Shown: positions 1 through 8,261, counted from the stretch's first letter. The stretch: 32,671 nucleotides of DNA from Tychonema sp. LEGE 07203 (GCF_015207285.1 NZ_JADEXD010000067.1:1-32671), one strand, 5' to 3'. The notes: generated by a model from the sequence alone, not told the origin. Translations and numbers: made by a program.

Positions 1-76
1 GGCATCGGGCATCGGGCATCGGGCATCGGGCATCGGGCATGGGGAATTGTTAGCTGTTGACTGTTGACTGTTGACT
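1..76. repeat. STRR: heptanucleotide tandem repeats at window edge
   Basis: Bases 1-40 are five full copies plus a partial copy of the 7-mer GGCATCG. Bases 54-76 are three copies plus a remainder of the unrelated 7-mer CTGTTGA. Up to base 131 the DNA continues as degenerate CAACAAC/CAACTAC-type short repeats and stops at the 3' end of the antiporter gene. This matches the short tandemly repeated repetitive (STRR) class known from filamentous cyanobacteria. No gene is visible in 1-131. Confidence 0.85.
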
Positions 77-131
77 AATACCAACAACCAACTGCTTTCC
101 TGTCAACAACCAACTACCAACTAACAACTGC

Positions 132-2447
132 CTAATCGCTAAACAGCTTTTCGCTGACTTGGGCGGCGACAAAAGGCAGCTTTAAGGCTGGTTGCAGAAC
201 CGGGGGCGAGGCCGTCCGCTGCATCAAGCCGAGCTCGTAGAAGCCGCCGCAAAGCAGCAAACGATCGCCCTCTAGCAAACTGGTAGTTCCGTCGGGCCAG
301 CGAGTAAATTTCCCTTCCCGGCGGATCGCCCGCACCTGCACCCCGTACTGGGGCAGCACATCTACCTCTGAGAGTTTTTTGCCAGCCCAAGGGCTTTTTG
401 GTGGCAGCCTCAGCCACTGACAAGAACTGTCGCCGTGCGGCACAGAAACTTCTCCCTTCGCCAGCAATTCAAAACTGATGAGTTCTTCCGGTTCTCCCAC
501 GACAAAAACTCGATCGCCCGACTGCAAAGCTGTCTTTCCGTTGGGATAATCAATTTCCTCGCCATCTTTGCGGACGATCGCCATCACGCTGACCCCTGTC
601 AACTGTCGCAAGTTAGTTTCTTCCAGAGTCATGCCGGCGATCGGAGAGCCCTGCGGCAAGTTGTACCACTCGCTGTTCATATCTCGAACCGCCACCTTCA
701 AATCCCGCGAAATCGCCAAAGGTTCGCGCGCCGGCCGCAATTCCAGATAGCGGCTGGTGCGAATTTGCTGCACTTCCCGCCCGATCGCCATTGCCGAGAC
801 ACCCATGCCAGCCAGCAAGTGGGCGGAGAGTTCCAAACTCGCCTCAAACTCCGGCTGCACAACTTCCCAAGCCCCGAGTTGATATAGCAGTTCAATGTCT
901 TTATCTTGGTTGGCCTGCACGACAATATCCAAATCTGGAACTAATTCTAAAGCCCGCTTCAGACACAAGCGAGTGCTCATGGGATCTGGAAGGGCGATCG
1001 CCATTGAAGCAGCCCGTTCGATCCCGGCAGATTCCAAAACGTGCAAGCTAGCAGCATTTCCGTAAATGTAGGGAATTCCTAGCAATCTGCAATCTTGAAT
1101 TCTGCTTTCTGACTCATCGATCACCACAATTGAACAGTTGCGGCCCTGCAGAATTTTGACTAAATTTCTGCCAACTTGCCCGTAGCCGCAAATCACAACA
1201 TGATTTTGTTCCGGCAAAGTTTCCGCGATTTCCACCGGTTGAGATGTTTCGTCAAAATATCGCTGCAAAGGCCCGAAATTTTCCGCCCAATTCAATAACT
1301 GCGGCACGCTTCTCAATACAAACGGAGTCAGCACCAAGGTAACTGCTGTCGTTCCTAAAATTAATAGATAAACTTCTCGCGAAACCAGTCCCATCATTTG
1401 ACCGGAACTAGCGAGTACAAAGGAGAATTCTCCGATTTGAGCTAAGCCCAAACCTACGATCAATGCTGTTTTTAACGGATAACCAAATAGTCGGACGAGG
1501 GGCGTAATTATCAAGAATTTGCCAACAAATACTAGAAATACCAGTCCCAGAATTACTTCTAGATGGCTCCAGAGAAACATCGGGTCGATTAACATACCGA
1601 TGGTGACAAAAAATAAGGATGCAAAAATATCTCGCAAAGGCTCAACGTAAGTTAGAGTCTGGTCGGCATATTCCACCTCAGAAATCATTAAGCCCGCCAC
1701 AAATGCGCCCATCTCGATCGAGAAACCCAAATATTCTGTCAGCAGCGCAATACCTAAAGCCAGAACCACAACTCCCAGCAAAAACAGTTCGCGGCTTTCT
1801 GTTTTCGCGAGATAGCGCAGCAATTGCGGGACAATCCAAATGCCTGCAACTACGGCACCAGCAGCAAATAAGCCGATCCGCACCAGAGCCCAAGCTACCG
1901 TCATGCCGATCGCCTCTGCAGGCTCGTTGAGAGCCGGCAAAACTGCTAGCATTAGCCCCAAGGCCAAATCTTGAACGACTAATATTCCCAGCATGACTTG
2001 GCCGTGGGAAGTACCGCTTTCGTTGCGTTCCATCAAGCACTTGAGTACAACTGCTGTAGAGGAAAGCGACAAAATCGACCCTAAAAACACGCCTTGAGCC
2101 GGCGATTCTACCCAACCTACGGTCAAGGAAATTGCAGTAGTAATGGCGATCGTCAGCACAATTTGCAAGCCTCCCCCGCCCAGACTAATTGCTTTAACTT
2201 TCTGGAGTTCGGCGAAGGAAAACTCTACTCCCAAGGCAAACAACAGAAAGGCAACACCGAATTCAGCGAGGGTGTCTACCTGAATTAATTCTTTAATCAG
2301 CCCCAAACCAGCCGGCCCAATTACGATCCCTCCCAGGAGGTATCCGAGGATTACCGGCTGTCGCAACAGCGATGCAAAGAGTCCTCCTGCTGCGGCAGCA
2401 GCCAGAACTATAACCAAGTCAACGATCAGTCGGAAGTCTTCTTGCAC
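132..2447 (-). CDS. Cation/proton antiporter, CPA2 (KefB-like) with RCK domains
   Basis: Inner-membrane monovalent cation/H+ antiporter of the CPA2 family, 771 aa from the chosen start. The first ~390 residues are a Na+/H+-exchanger domain with about a dozen hydrophobic helices (early motif LLGGIVIGPAGLG, then FLLFALGVEFS). A TrkA-N/RCK_N Rossmann domain follows, beginning with CGYGQVGRN near residue 420, where a nucleotide should bind. Two successive TrkA-C domains close the protein; both show the GDR(V/L) strand motif. The frame stays open to 2537, but the family usually starts right at QEDFRLIVDLVIVLA, so the GTG codon at 2447 is preferred over the upstream ATG, whose 30-residue extension is not membrane-like. 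The ion transported (K+ or Na+) cannot be read from the sequence. The gene is divergent from the acyltransferase gene. Confidence 0.9.
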   Translation of the reverse strand: MQEDFRLIVDLVIVLAAAAAGGLFASLLRQPVILGYLLGGIVIGPAGLGLIKELIQVDTLAEFGVAFLLFALGVEFSFAELQKVKAISLGGGGLQIVLTIAITTAISLTVGWVESPAQGVFLGSILSLSSTAVVLKCLMERNESGTSHGQVMLGILVVQDLALGLMLAVLPALNEPAEAIGMTVAWALVRIGLFAAGAVVAGIWIVPQLLRYLAKTESRELFLLGVVVLALGIALLTEYLGFSIEMGAFVAGLMISEVEYADQTLTYVEPLRDIFASLFFVTIGMLIDPMFLWSHLEVILGLVFLVFVGKFLIITPLVRLFGYPLKTALIVGLGLAQIGEFSFVLASSGQMMGLVSREVYLLILGTTAVTLVLTPFVLRSVPQLLNWAENFGPLQRYFDETSQPVEIAETLPEQNHVVICGYGQVGRNLVKILQGRNCSIVVIDESESRIQDCRLLGIPYIYGNAASLHVLESAGIERAASMAIALPDPMSTRLCLKRALELVPDLDIVVQANQDKDIELLYQLGAWEVVQPEFEASLELSAHLLAGMGVSAMAIGREVQQIRTSRYLELRPAREPLAISRDLKVAVRDMNSEWYNLPQGSPIAGMTLEETNLRQLTGVSVMAIVRKDGEEIDYPNGKTALQSGDRVFVVGEPEELISFELLAKGEVSVPHGDSSCQWLRLPPKSPWAGKKLSEVDVLPQYGVQVRAIRREGKFTRWPDGTTSLLEGDRLLLCGGFYELGLMQRTASPPVLQPALKLPFVAAQVSEKLFSD

Positions 2448-2565
2448 AAGTTTATCAAAAAAGTGTAAAGTTATATTATAGTATCTAATGAGTTGACTGT
2501 GCTTGGTGCGTTGACTATAGTTGAGGAACCAGCGCAACTGCCACTCTTGAATAAGCTATATTCTC

Positions 2566-3660
2566 ATGACAAAGAGTTCAACTCCTCACAAAAAGCTCAA
2601 CCTCTTGCAAGTTTATCGAGGCATTGCGGCTCTATTAGTGGTCATGGTTCACCTAACCATTAAAAGTGCGGACAATTTAAATCAAGTTACTTTTTTTAAT
2701 TTATTTCAGGCTGGGTGGAGCGGTGTTGATTACTTTTTTGTATTGAGCGGTTTTATCATGGTGTACGTTCACCGATCGGCGATCGGTAAACAAGACCAGT
2801 TAAAATCTTTTTTAGTCAAGCGCGCCGTGCGAATTTATCCGATATACTGGATAGTTACTTTGACTGCTTTGTGTTTATTTCTAATAATGCCAGGTTTGGC
2901 TCACATTCAAGATTTAAGTTTGGGATATGTAATTAGGTCGCTGCTCTTAATTCCTCAAAATGACAAGTCCATTCTGGAGGTAGCTGGGACTTTAATGTAC
3001 GAAATAAATTTTTATTTACTGTTCAGCATAGCTGTCTGGTTGAAACCTAAACATTCTGTGCCTATTCTTTCTGCTTGGCTATTTGTAACCATTTTACATT
3101 ATAGGAAAATTTTAAATTTTCCCCAGGATTCTTTTTTGCTGGAAATAGTATTTGGGAATATGAATCTAGAATTTGTTTTCGGCTGCTTGGCTGCGTATAT
3201 TGTGATGAAATATAACAATAAAATAGGTAAGTACAGGTGGATATTGTTTGGGATAGCAAATTTAGGATATGTTATTTTAGGAATCCTCGCCGGATGGGGA
3301 AACATATGGTTCGGGCGCATCCATACTTTTGGAGTGCTAGCAGCTATGTTAATCATTGCTGCTACCTCGATAGACCTCAAGGATTCCCCGAAAATTCCTT
3401 ATCTTTTGATTTTCTTGGGTGATGCCTCATACTCGATATATTTGACCCACCTGCCTGTAATTACAGCAAGTACAAAGATTTTGCAAAAAGCCAATTTAGG
3501 AAAATATTTCGACGGTTTTTTTGCTCCAGCTCTACTGGCATTATTCGCCGTAGTTTTTGGTTGCATTTTCTACTCTTTCATCGAAAAACCGCTGACAATT
3601 TATCTGCGTAAAAATATCCTCGAAAAAATGTTTCCTCCCAAGGGCCAAGCAAGAATCTAA
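2566..3660 (+). CDS. Acyltransferase family 3 (OafA-type) membrane protein
   Basis: Polytopic membrane protein of 364 aa, the usual length for acyltransferase-3 proteins that acetylate or succinylate surface sugars or lipids. The N terminus carries the family signature: QVYRGIAALLVVMVHL, with the conserved Arg and the catalytic-type His in the first helix, then GVDYFFVLSGFIM in the second. About ten hydrophobic helices follow, and LGDASYSIYLTHLP near residue 290 is the typical late motif. The acceptor substrate is unknown. The gene stands alone between a divergent antiporter and a peptidase gene. It is visibly richer in A/T than its neighbours, with long T runs inside codons, which could mean a different origin, but composition alone is weak evidence. 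Confidence 0.88.
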   Translation: MTKSSTPHKKLNLLQVYRGIAALLVVMVHLTIKSADNLNQVTFFNLFQAGWSGVDYFFVLSGFIMVYVHRSAIGKQDQLKSFLVKRAVRIYPIYWIVTLTALCLFLIMPGLAHIQDLSLGYVIRSLLLIPQNDKSILEVAGTLMYEINFYLLFSIAVWLKPKHSVPILSAWLFVTILHYRKILNFPQDSFLLEIVFGNMNLEFVFGCLAAYIVMKYNNKIGKYRWILFGIANLGYVILGILAGWGNIWFGRIHTFGVLAAMLIIAATSIDLKDSPKIPYLLIFLGDASYSIYLTHLPVITASTKILQKANLGKYFDGFFAPALLALFAVVFGCIFYSFIEKPLTIYLRKNILEKMFPPKGQARI

Positions 3661-3866
3661 AAAAGCCGAAGGTTGATTCGCGTTAGAAGCTAAGAATCCA
3701 GATAGCGGCTGCTGCGAAATTAATCTGATTCTAACTAATTATTGTTAGCTTCGCATCGAGAGAACCTAAACTATGATTAGAGTCATTACAAACGCACTCA
3801 ATTTAGATATTAAAGATGTATAGTAAACAGAAATATCTGCTTGACAAAGGTTAAGGAAGCGCAACT

Positions 3867-4808
3867 ATGACAACGACTGTGAATCGAGGCAATTGCGGGG
3901 AAAGTATGGAAATAGCGGCGGGTGTAATTTTGCGGTGGCGGCAGTTGAAAGCAAATCAGCTAATCGCTACTTTCAGCGGGGGAATTGTTGCGGGATTTCT
4001 GAGTTTGGCCCTGCCAGCGCAAGCTTTGCAGGTAGTTCTTACCCCACAAAATCCGAAACTGGGAGATACGCTGTCAGTAATGATTCAGGTTGACGCTAAC
4101 AGCGGGGAAACTCCAAAAGTTTCTCTGCAGCAGAAAGACTACCCCGCGTTTCCAATGGGCAACGGCCGCTTTCGGGCGCTGCTGCCGACGACACCGGTAG
4201 AGAAACCCGGTGCCCGCCTCGTTCAAGTCGCAGGTGACGGACAAGTGCAGAAGTTGAGCGTGCAAGTGCGCGATCGAGATTTTCCGACTCAATCTATCTG
4301 GCTACCTCCGGGTAAAGACTCCGAAGGTACTGATGCTGAATTCGATCGCGTAGACGCATTTAAAGCACTGGTGACACCCCAAAAATTTTGGAACGGCAAA
4401 TTGTTGCGCCCCAACTCCGGCGAAGTTACCACTATTTACGGGGTGCGCCGGTACTATAATGGGGTATTTGCTAAAGACTACTACCACCGCGGCGTCGATT
4501 ACGGCGGTGCTTACGGTTCCCCTGTAGTCGCACCTGCAGCAGGTCGGGTGTCTCTGGTGGGACGCGAATCCCAAGGGTTTAAAATTCACGGAAATGTCGT
4601 CGGTATCGACCACGGGCAAGGGGTAGCAAGTATTTTGATGCACTTGAGCCGAATTGATGTCAAGGAAGGCGATTTCGTGCAAGCAGGTCAAGTAATTGGT
4701 ACTGTGGGGTCAACGGGGGCTTCGACAGGCCCTCACCTGCACTGGGGGCTTTACGTGCACGGGCAGGCGATCGATCCGGTACCTTGGCGGCTTCAGGGAA
4801 TTGAGTAG
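3867..4808 (+). CDS. Exported M23-family metallopeptidase (LytM domain)
   Basis: Probable peptidoglycan DD-endopeptidase or amidase activator, 313 aa. Residues ~30-53 form a hydrophobic signal segment ending in LPAQA, a good signal-peptidase site, so the mature protein should lie in the periplasm. The C-terminal LytM domain has all expected zinc ligands: H207 and D211 in HRGVDYGG, and the HLHWG motif with H290 and H292; LMHLS supplies the other catalytic His. All ligands are present, so it may be an active enzyme rather than a LytM activator. The central 100 residues resemble a beta-rich linker domain. ATG 3867 is preceded by AAGGAAG at a workable distance; a later ATG at 3906 would keep the signal peptide and is the alternative start. 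It stands alone. Confidence 0.9.
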   Translation: MTTTVNRGNCGESMEIAAGVILRWRQLKANQLIATFSGGIVAGFLSLALPAQALQVVLTPQNPKLGDTLSVMIQVDANSGETPKVSLQQKDYPAFPMGNGRFRALLPTTPVEKPGARLVQVAGDGQVQKLSVQVRDRDFPTQSIWLPPGKDSEGTDAEFDRVDAFKALVTPQKFWNGKLLRPNSGEVTTIYGVRRYYNGVFAKDYYHRGVDYGGAYGSPVVAPAAGRVSLVGRESQGFKIHGNVVGIDHGQGVASILMHLSRIDVKEGDFVQAGQVIGTVGSTGASTGPHLHWGLYVHGQAIDPVPWRLQGIE

Positions 4809-4952
4809 GATTTTTTACTGGTTTTGACGAATTTAACAGTCAATTATGGGGTAAGTTTGTGGCTGGGGTACACAAATAACTGTTCTGGGTGATCGGTATT
4901 GAGTTAGGATTTGTATGAAAATTCTTAACTCAATCCTCAAAACTCCAATCTC

Positions 4953-4974
4953 AAGACGCCAGCAATTGCGTCTT
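4953..4974. other. Small hairpin between peptidase and comFB genes
   Basis: AAGACGC and GCGTCTT form a perfect 7-bp stem with an 8-nt loop, about 145 bases after the peptidase stop and 46 bases before the ComFB start. There is no T-run, so it is not a convincing terminator. The rest of 4809-5020 shows no gene. Confidence 0.4.
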
Positions 4975-5020
4975 TACAAAACAAAACTGTATTAATGATG
5001 CCGTTGAGTGGGAAGCATAT

Positions 5021-5557
5021 ATGAGTATTGAAAAAATTGTTGAGCAGGCTTTGCAAGACGGCTATTTAACGCCGTCTATGGAAGCTGAGGTGGGACGGAT
5101 CTGCAACACGGCTTCGGAATTGTCGATCGAAGAGTACATGGCTCTCGATCGTCTCATGGGCTCGTTGTTGACCGGGGAAGTTGTAGTGCTGCCGCGCAAA
5201 CAGTTCATCAACGTGATGGAAGAGTTGGTGCTGAGCGATGCGATCGCTAGGGTGGCCGATATTGAGGCGACGAGCGACTTGAGTCTGGATGTGGGAGATA
5301 TTGCTGCTTATGCTTTAAATAGGCTGCCGCCCCTGTACGCTACGACGGAAGAGGGAGCTCATTTTCAAAGGGCTAGGGCTAAAGAGCAACTTCACGATTT
5401 GATTTCCAAAGAAGTCAACGCAGCCATCGCCCGCAACTTGGACAGGCCAGACACCCCAAACCCCACAGCTTTGGGCAAGTCTTCGGGAAACGAAGTTCTT
5501 TCGCAGCTAAGCACTTGGCTGCAAGCTAACGCTACTAATTTTGAACCGCAGCCGTAG
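5021..5557 (+). CDS. ComFB-family protein (late competence protein homologue)
   Basis: A 178-aa soluble protein matching the ComFB family. The core is roughly residues 65-145, with NVMEELVLSDAI, then the stretch VGDIAAYALNRLPPLY and the acidic step ATTEEG that are typical of the family. A cyanobacterial N-terminal extension precedes it (GYLTPSMEAEVGRIC, then EEYMALDRLMGSLLTGEV). Published work on cyanobacterial ComFB-like proteins describes them as cyclic-dinucleotide receptors (c-di-AMP or c-di-GMP) affecting competence or cell size; that role here is by family resemblance only. The last ~30 residues are polar and variable. The gene is monocistronic, is followed by a terminator hairpin, and converges on psb29. 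Confidence 0.85.
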   Translation: MSIEKIVEQALQDGYLTPSMEAEVGRICNTASELSIEEYMALDRLMGSLLTGEVVVLPRKQFINVMEELVLSDAIARVADIEATSDLSLDVGDIAAYALNRLPPLYATTEEGAHFQRARAKEQLHDLISKEVNAAIARNLDRPDTPNPTALGKSSGNEVLSQLSTWLQANATNFEPQP

Positions 5558-5589
5558 TACCGCCCCAACTGCTTTCTTAGTTGGTGTCG

Positions 5590-5620
5590 ATCCTGCTTTC
5601 TCGATCGGAAAGCGGGATTT
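5590..5620 (+). terminator. Rho-independent-type terminator after comFB gene
   Basis: ATCCTGCTTTC pairs with GAAAGCGGGAT (11 bp with one G-T pair) around a 7-nt loop, starting 33 bases after the ComFB stop codon; only a short TTT follows. Position and stem strength fit a terminator; the weak T tract lowers confidence. Confidence 0.6.
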
Positions 5621-5830
5621 CTAGTTGTTGAGCCACTAACATTTAACTTTGATATTATGTCCGGTCAATTACCCCTAAAAACGGTTCGATCGCTCCCGAA
5701 TGCAATTCCTCATGCTCAGAGAACTTGCATTGCCAGCGATCGAACAAATCTGATAATGGTTGAGCGAGGGCGCAGGAGATCGCAAGGCAGAAGGCATCTG
5801 TCAGAATTCAAGAACAAAAAATTTAAATTT

Positions 5831-5866
5831 AAGAGTTTTATTTGATATCAAATAAAACTCTTTTTT
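5831..5866. terminator. 32-bp perfect palindrome with T tail, convergent spacer
   Basis: Bases 5831-5846 and 5847-5862 are exact reverse complements with no spacer (centre GATATC), followed on the plus strand by TTTT. It lies 50 bases past the psb29 stop, in the convergent gap between the ComFB gene and psb29, so it could end transcripts from both directions. The remaining part of the 358-base gap (5558-5915) holds only a 62-codon frame at 5657-5845 that looks random. Confidence 0.6.
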
Positions 5867-5915
5867 CGGCTTTTTCACCCTGAACAAAGCCTGATAACCT
5901 TCTTCCTTCAAAGGG

Positions 5916-6629
5916 TTAATTGTTACTCTCAGAAGCGTCTGCCGAGGGGCTGGCGGTAACTTTTATCTCTCGCTTTTCCCGTTTTTTCCGTTCCGCTTCG
6001 ATCACATCTTGAAGCACTATTCGCGCTTGGATCATTTTTTCCAAATTGCTGCGGTACAAATCTAAATCTTTGCTAACTTTTTCTTCAGGCAGGTGCAATG
6101 CCGCGCTGATTTTGGAGATCGCGTCGTTTCGCGTTTCTTGGTCTTTTACCATGTCGGGGTCAGCTTTTTCTAACAGCGAGAACAAGCCGATCGCGAACAA
6201 GCGGCTGTACTTAAATTGAGCGTTGGTGGCGATCGCCCCTAGGGACGCTTGCAAATCTCCTGTATCTTCAAAGCTGGTGGAGCGATCGAGCCACGAGAGC
6301 AACTGGGTTCCCGAAAGTTTGCCCGCCATGCTTTCCAAGCGCTGAGCGTCTTGTTTGTAGCGCTCTGGGTCTTCTTCTAGGGACTTGCACAAAGCGTTAA
6401 AAATCGAAAGTCTGTCTGCTTCGGGGGCGTACCCCAGCATGAATCGATCGAAAGCTGTCACCACGCCCAAAGCATAAATCGGGTCGTATTGAAAATCGGC
6501 ATTCGCCAAAAGCAAGTGCATTTCTACCATCAACTCTTCCACCACTCGACGGTAAATTGAGTTGATCGGTCGAGTGTGAATCGTATAGAAACTTCGCTTA
6601 GTATCTGAAACAGTACGGTTATTGTTCAC
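5916..6629 (-). CDS. psb29: Psb29/Thf1, photosystem II biogenesis and thylakoid protein
   Basis: A 237-aa protein clearly of the Psb29 (Thf1, thylakoid formation 1) family. The N-terminal block RTVSDTKRSFY, then HTRPINSIYRRVVEELMVEMHLL, and the block DPIYALGVVTAFDRFMLGY are hallmark sequences. Family knowledge: Psb29 associates with thylakoid FtsH proteases, supports photosystem II repair and assembly, and affects phycobilisome and PSI stability. The C-terminal ~45 residues are a charged helix (coiled-coil-like, EAERKKREKREIKV) ending in a Ser/Ala-rich tail. Length is normal for cyanobacterial members. ATG 6629 fits the family start. The gene is monocistronic; its upstream region contains a strong inverted repeat at 6740-6799. 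Confidence 0.95.
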   Translation of the reverse strand: MNNNRTVSDTKRSFYTIHTRPINSIYRRVVEELMVEMHLLLANADFQYDPIYALGVVTAFDRFMLGYAPEADRLSIFNALCKSLEEDPERYKQDAQRLESMAGKLSGTQLLSWLDRSTSFEDTGDLQASLGAIATNAQFKYSRLFAIGLFSLLEKADPDMVKDQETRNDAISKISAALHLPEEKVSKDLDLYRSNLEKMIQARIVLQDVIEAERKKREKREIKVTASPSADASESNN

Positions 6630-6739
6630 CTGAGTCTTATAGATAAATAATTTTGCCGCAGCCCGCGCGCGGCGTGAGTAAAGTCGGGGGAGTCGATTGG
6701 CGATCGGACTGACAAAAATTGCCAGTTTTTTTTAGTTGT

Positions 6740-6799
6740 GCCGCCCGTACAGCGAGGCAAAATTTTACGGATAAGATTTTGCCTCGCTGTACGGGCGGC
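6740..6799. repeat. Perfect 24-bp inverted repeat upstream of psb29
   Basis: The arm 6740-6763 (starting GCCGCCCGTACAGCGAGGCA) is the exact reverse complement of 6776-6799, with a 12-nt loop. The flanks extend the pairing imperfectly (TTGT on the left, AACAA on the right). Neither side carries a T-run in the direction of transcription, so it is not a simple terminator. It sits in a 486-base gene-free gap (6630-7115) between divergent psb29 and the CpcT-like gene. The 100-codon frame across it is unlike any family and is not called. Confidence 0.9.
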
Positions 6800-6973
6800 A
6801 ACAAATAATCTGTCGCACTACCAGGGCAAAACCCAAGTATCTTTACAATCATAGCTCTTCTGGGATCGCTGACAAATCTAATCTTCTGAGTTGCCAGCCC
6901 TGTTTCGCAAGGCTTATCACAATAAGTTTGTATTGTCAAGCAAAAATCCCCTAAAATTCAGTTAAAACTGTTG

Positions 6974-7012
6974 ATTATTGGGATATCCCAATAATCCCGC
7001 TTGAAAAAGCGG
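6974..7012. repeat. 22-bp palindrome plus adjacent hairpin before cpcT-like gene
   Basis: ATTATTGGGAT (6974-6984) is exactly mirrored by 6985-6995. Immediately after it, CCGCTT (6997-7002) and AAGCGG (7007-7012) form a second stem with a GAAA tetraloop. Both lie about 105-140 bases before the lyase start and could be a promoter-proximal binding site or leader RNA structure, or a small mobile palindrome. Confidence 0.7.
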
Positions 7013-7115
7013 ACGAGAGAGCAAATTCTGCTTCCCCTTGTTTTGTAACGGGGGCAGCGGGCGATCGGTGCGATCGGAACCCTATGACATTAAAACCATC
7101 AAAAATCAAACGAAC

Positions 7116-7766
7116 ATGACAATTTCTCATGAATTAATAGCTTTAGCCCAGTACATGGCGGGCGAATTTGACAACCGGGAACAAGCGCTAGCAGACCCGG
7201 CTTGGTACGTCCACCTTCGTTTGTGGCAAAGGCCCCTGCCGGCAGCTCTATTTTCCGATCCCAGCATTGCCCTGTTTGCCGAACAAGCCAACATTCTGGA
7301 ATTAGACAAGCCCTACCGCCCTCGCATCGTGCAACTGAGGCACGCAAAGACAGCGCCGGGAGTTATAGAAGCTCAGTATTATATGTTCAAGGATATTGCA
7401 GCCGTCAAAGGAGCAGGTAGCAACCCCGACTTGCTGGCAAAACTAACCAGGGAGCAAATCGAACTCCTTCCGGGCTGCACCCTCTCCGTTGCGGTGCAAA
7501 ATTTCGGCTCAAACCGCTATCGTTTTCGGGCATTTCTGCCCCAGGGCACTCGCTGCAGCTTTGCCTACGGCGGGCAAAGTTACCAAGTAGACTTGGGATT
7601 TGAAGCTGCAGACGAGGAATTTCTCAGCTACGACAAAGGAATTAGCCCCACGACAGGCAAGGCTATCTGGGGAGCTTTAATGGGTCCTTTTAGATTTGTC
7701 AAGCGCCTGGATTTTGCTTCTGAGGTATTGGCCAATAGGCTTGGGAGAAAATCAGACGGCGCTTGA
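7116..7766 (+). CDS. CpcT/CpeT-family phycobilin lyase
   Basis: A 216-aa protein of the T-type chromophore lyase family, which attaches bilins to phycobiliprotein beta subunits (in characterised members, the beta-Cys-153 type site). Visible family features are LAQYMAGEFDNREQALADPAWYVHLRLWQRPLP at the start (a longer match than quoted elsewhere is unnecessary), then EQANILELDKPYRPR, YYMFKD, and LPGCTLSV in the centre. The frame is open from 7038, but ATG 7116 matches the family N terminus. Cyanobacteria often carry several CpcT/CpeT paralogues, so the client (phycocyanin, phycoerythrocyanin or phycoerythrin) cannot be assigned. No phycobiliprotein genes are nearby. It converges on the STAS gene. 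Confidence 0.88.
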   Translation: MTISHELIALAQYMAGEFDNREQALADPAWYVHLRLWQRPLPAALFSDPSIALFAEQANILELDKPYRPRIVQLRHAKTAPGVIEAQYYMFKDIAAVKGAGSNPDLLAKLTREQIELLPGCTLSVAVQNFGSNRYRFRAFLPQGTRCSFAYGGQSYQVDLGFEAADEEFLSYDKGISPTTGKAIWGALMGPFRFVKRLDFASEVLANRLGRKSDGA

Positions 7767-7797
7767 AACCGCCCGGTTTTCTGGGCGAGTCTCAAGC
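7761..7797. terminator. Two-step stem in the cpcT/STAS convergent gap
   Basis: GCTTGA (7761-7766, including the lyase stop codon) pairs with TCAAGC (7792-7797), and inside it CGCCC pairs with GGGCG around an 8-nt loop. There is no T-run. The place between two convergent genes suggests a bidirectional terminator. Confidence 0.45.
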
Positions 7798-7838
7798 TTA
7801 AATTGTCCTTACACCGCAATCGATGCCAGCAAGAGCGA

Positions 7839-8201
7839 TCAACTGGCGCGCGGCACCCCCTCTAGAGCTTCTTCTTCCGTTTCAAAGATTTCAAACACAG
7901 AATCCATCATGGTGACTTCAAACACCAGTTTGGCTTCTGGATGAACATTGCAAATGCGGAAACTTCCCTTAACTTTATCCGCATCGCGCATACCTGCTAC
8001 CAACGAGGTCAGGCCAGAGCTATCGATAAAGTTTACCTGACCAAGATTCACGACGACATGGCGGCTGAGTTTGGAAATACACTCTTGCAACTTGAGGCGG
8101 AATTGCCAAGCTGTCGTGATGTCCAACCGTCCTGTCGGTGCTAAGACGATAACTGTTGTACCGTCAGATAGCGTGTGGGTTTTTTGATCAATATGAATCA
8201 C
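7839..8201 (-). CDS. STAS-domain anti-sigma factor antagonist
   Basis: A single-domain STAS protein of 120 aa, resembling SpoIIAA/RsbV-type partner-switching antagonists. The body shows GRLDITTAWQFRLKLQE, VVVNLGQVNFIDSSGLTSLV and the late strand FEIFETEEEAL. The Ser pair in IDSSGL is the usual phosphorylation site by a cognate anti-sigma kinase, which is not present in the window. A TTG start at 8216 is possible, but GTG 8201 has a strong ribosome-binding run, GAGGGAAGGG, just upstream and gives the normal N terminus. It lies 60 bases after the end of the STAS-side spacer and is followed, downstream, by the convergent lyase gene; hemF is upstream on the same strand in a separate transcription unit or a loose operon. 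Confidence 0.88.
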   Translation of the reverse strand: MIHIDQKTHTLSDGTTVIVLAPTGRLDITTAWQFRLKLQECISKLSRHVVVNLGQVNFIDSSGLTSLVAGMRDADKVKGSFRICNVHPEAKLVFEVTMMDSVFEIFETEEEALEGVPRAS

Positions 8202-8261
8202 TGACCCTTCCCTCAAATTTATTACTATTTATCGCGGTGGTTGCTTTCTCAGTAGTTTAAC

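Noticed and set aside
2566-2600. ACTCCTCACA resembling the Yfr1 small-RNA core
   Set aside because: It lies within the first codons of the acyltransferase gene and lacks the flanking hairpins of Yfr1.
5657-5845. 62-codon plus-strand frame in the convergent gap
   Set aside because: Arg-rich random composition and it ends in the palindrome; no sign of selection.
6637-6939. 100-codon minus-strand frame upstream of psb29
   Set aside because: It runs through the 24-bp inverted repeat, shows no domain and has no ribosome site.
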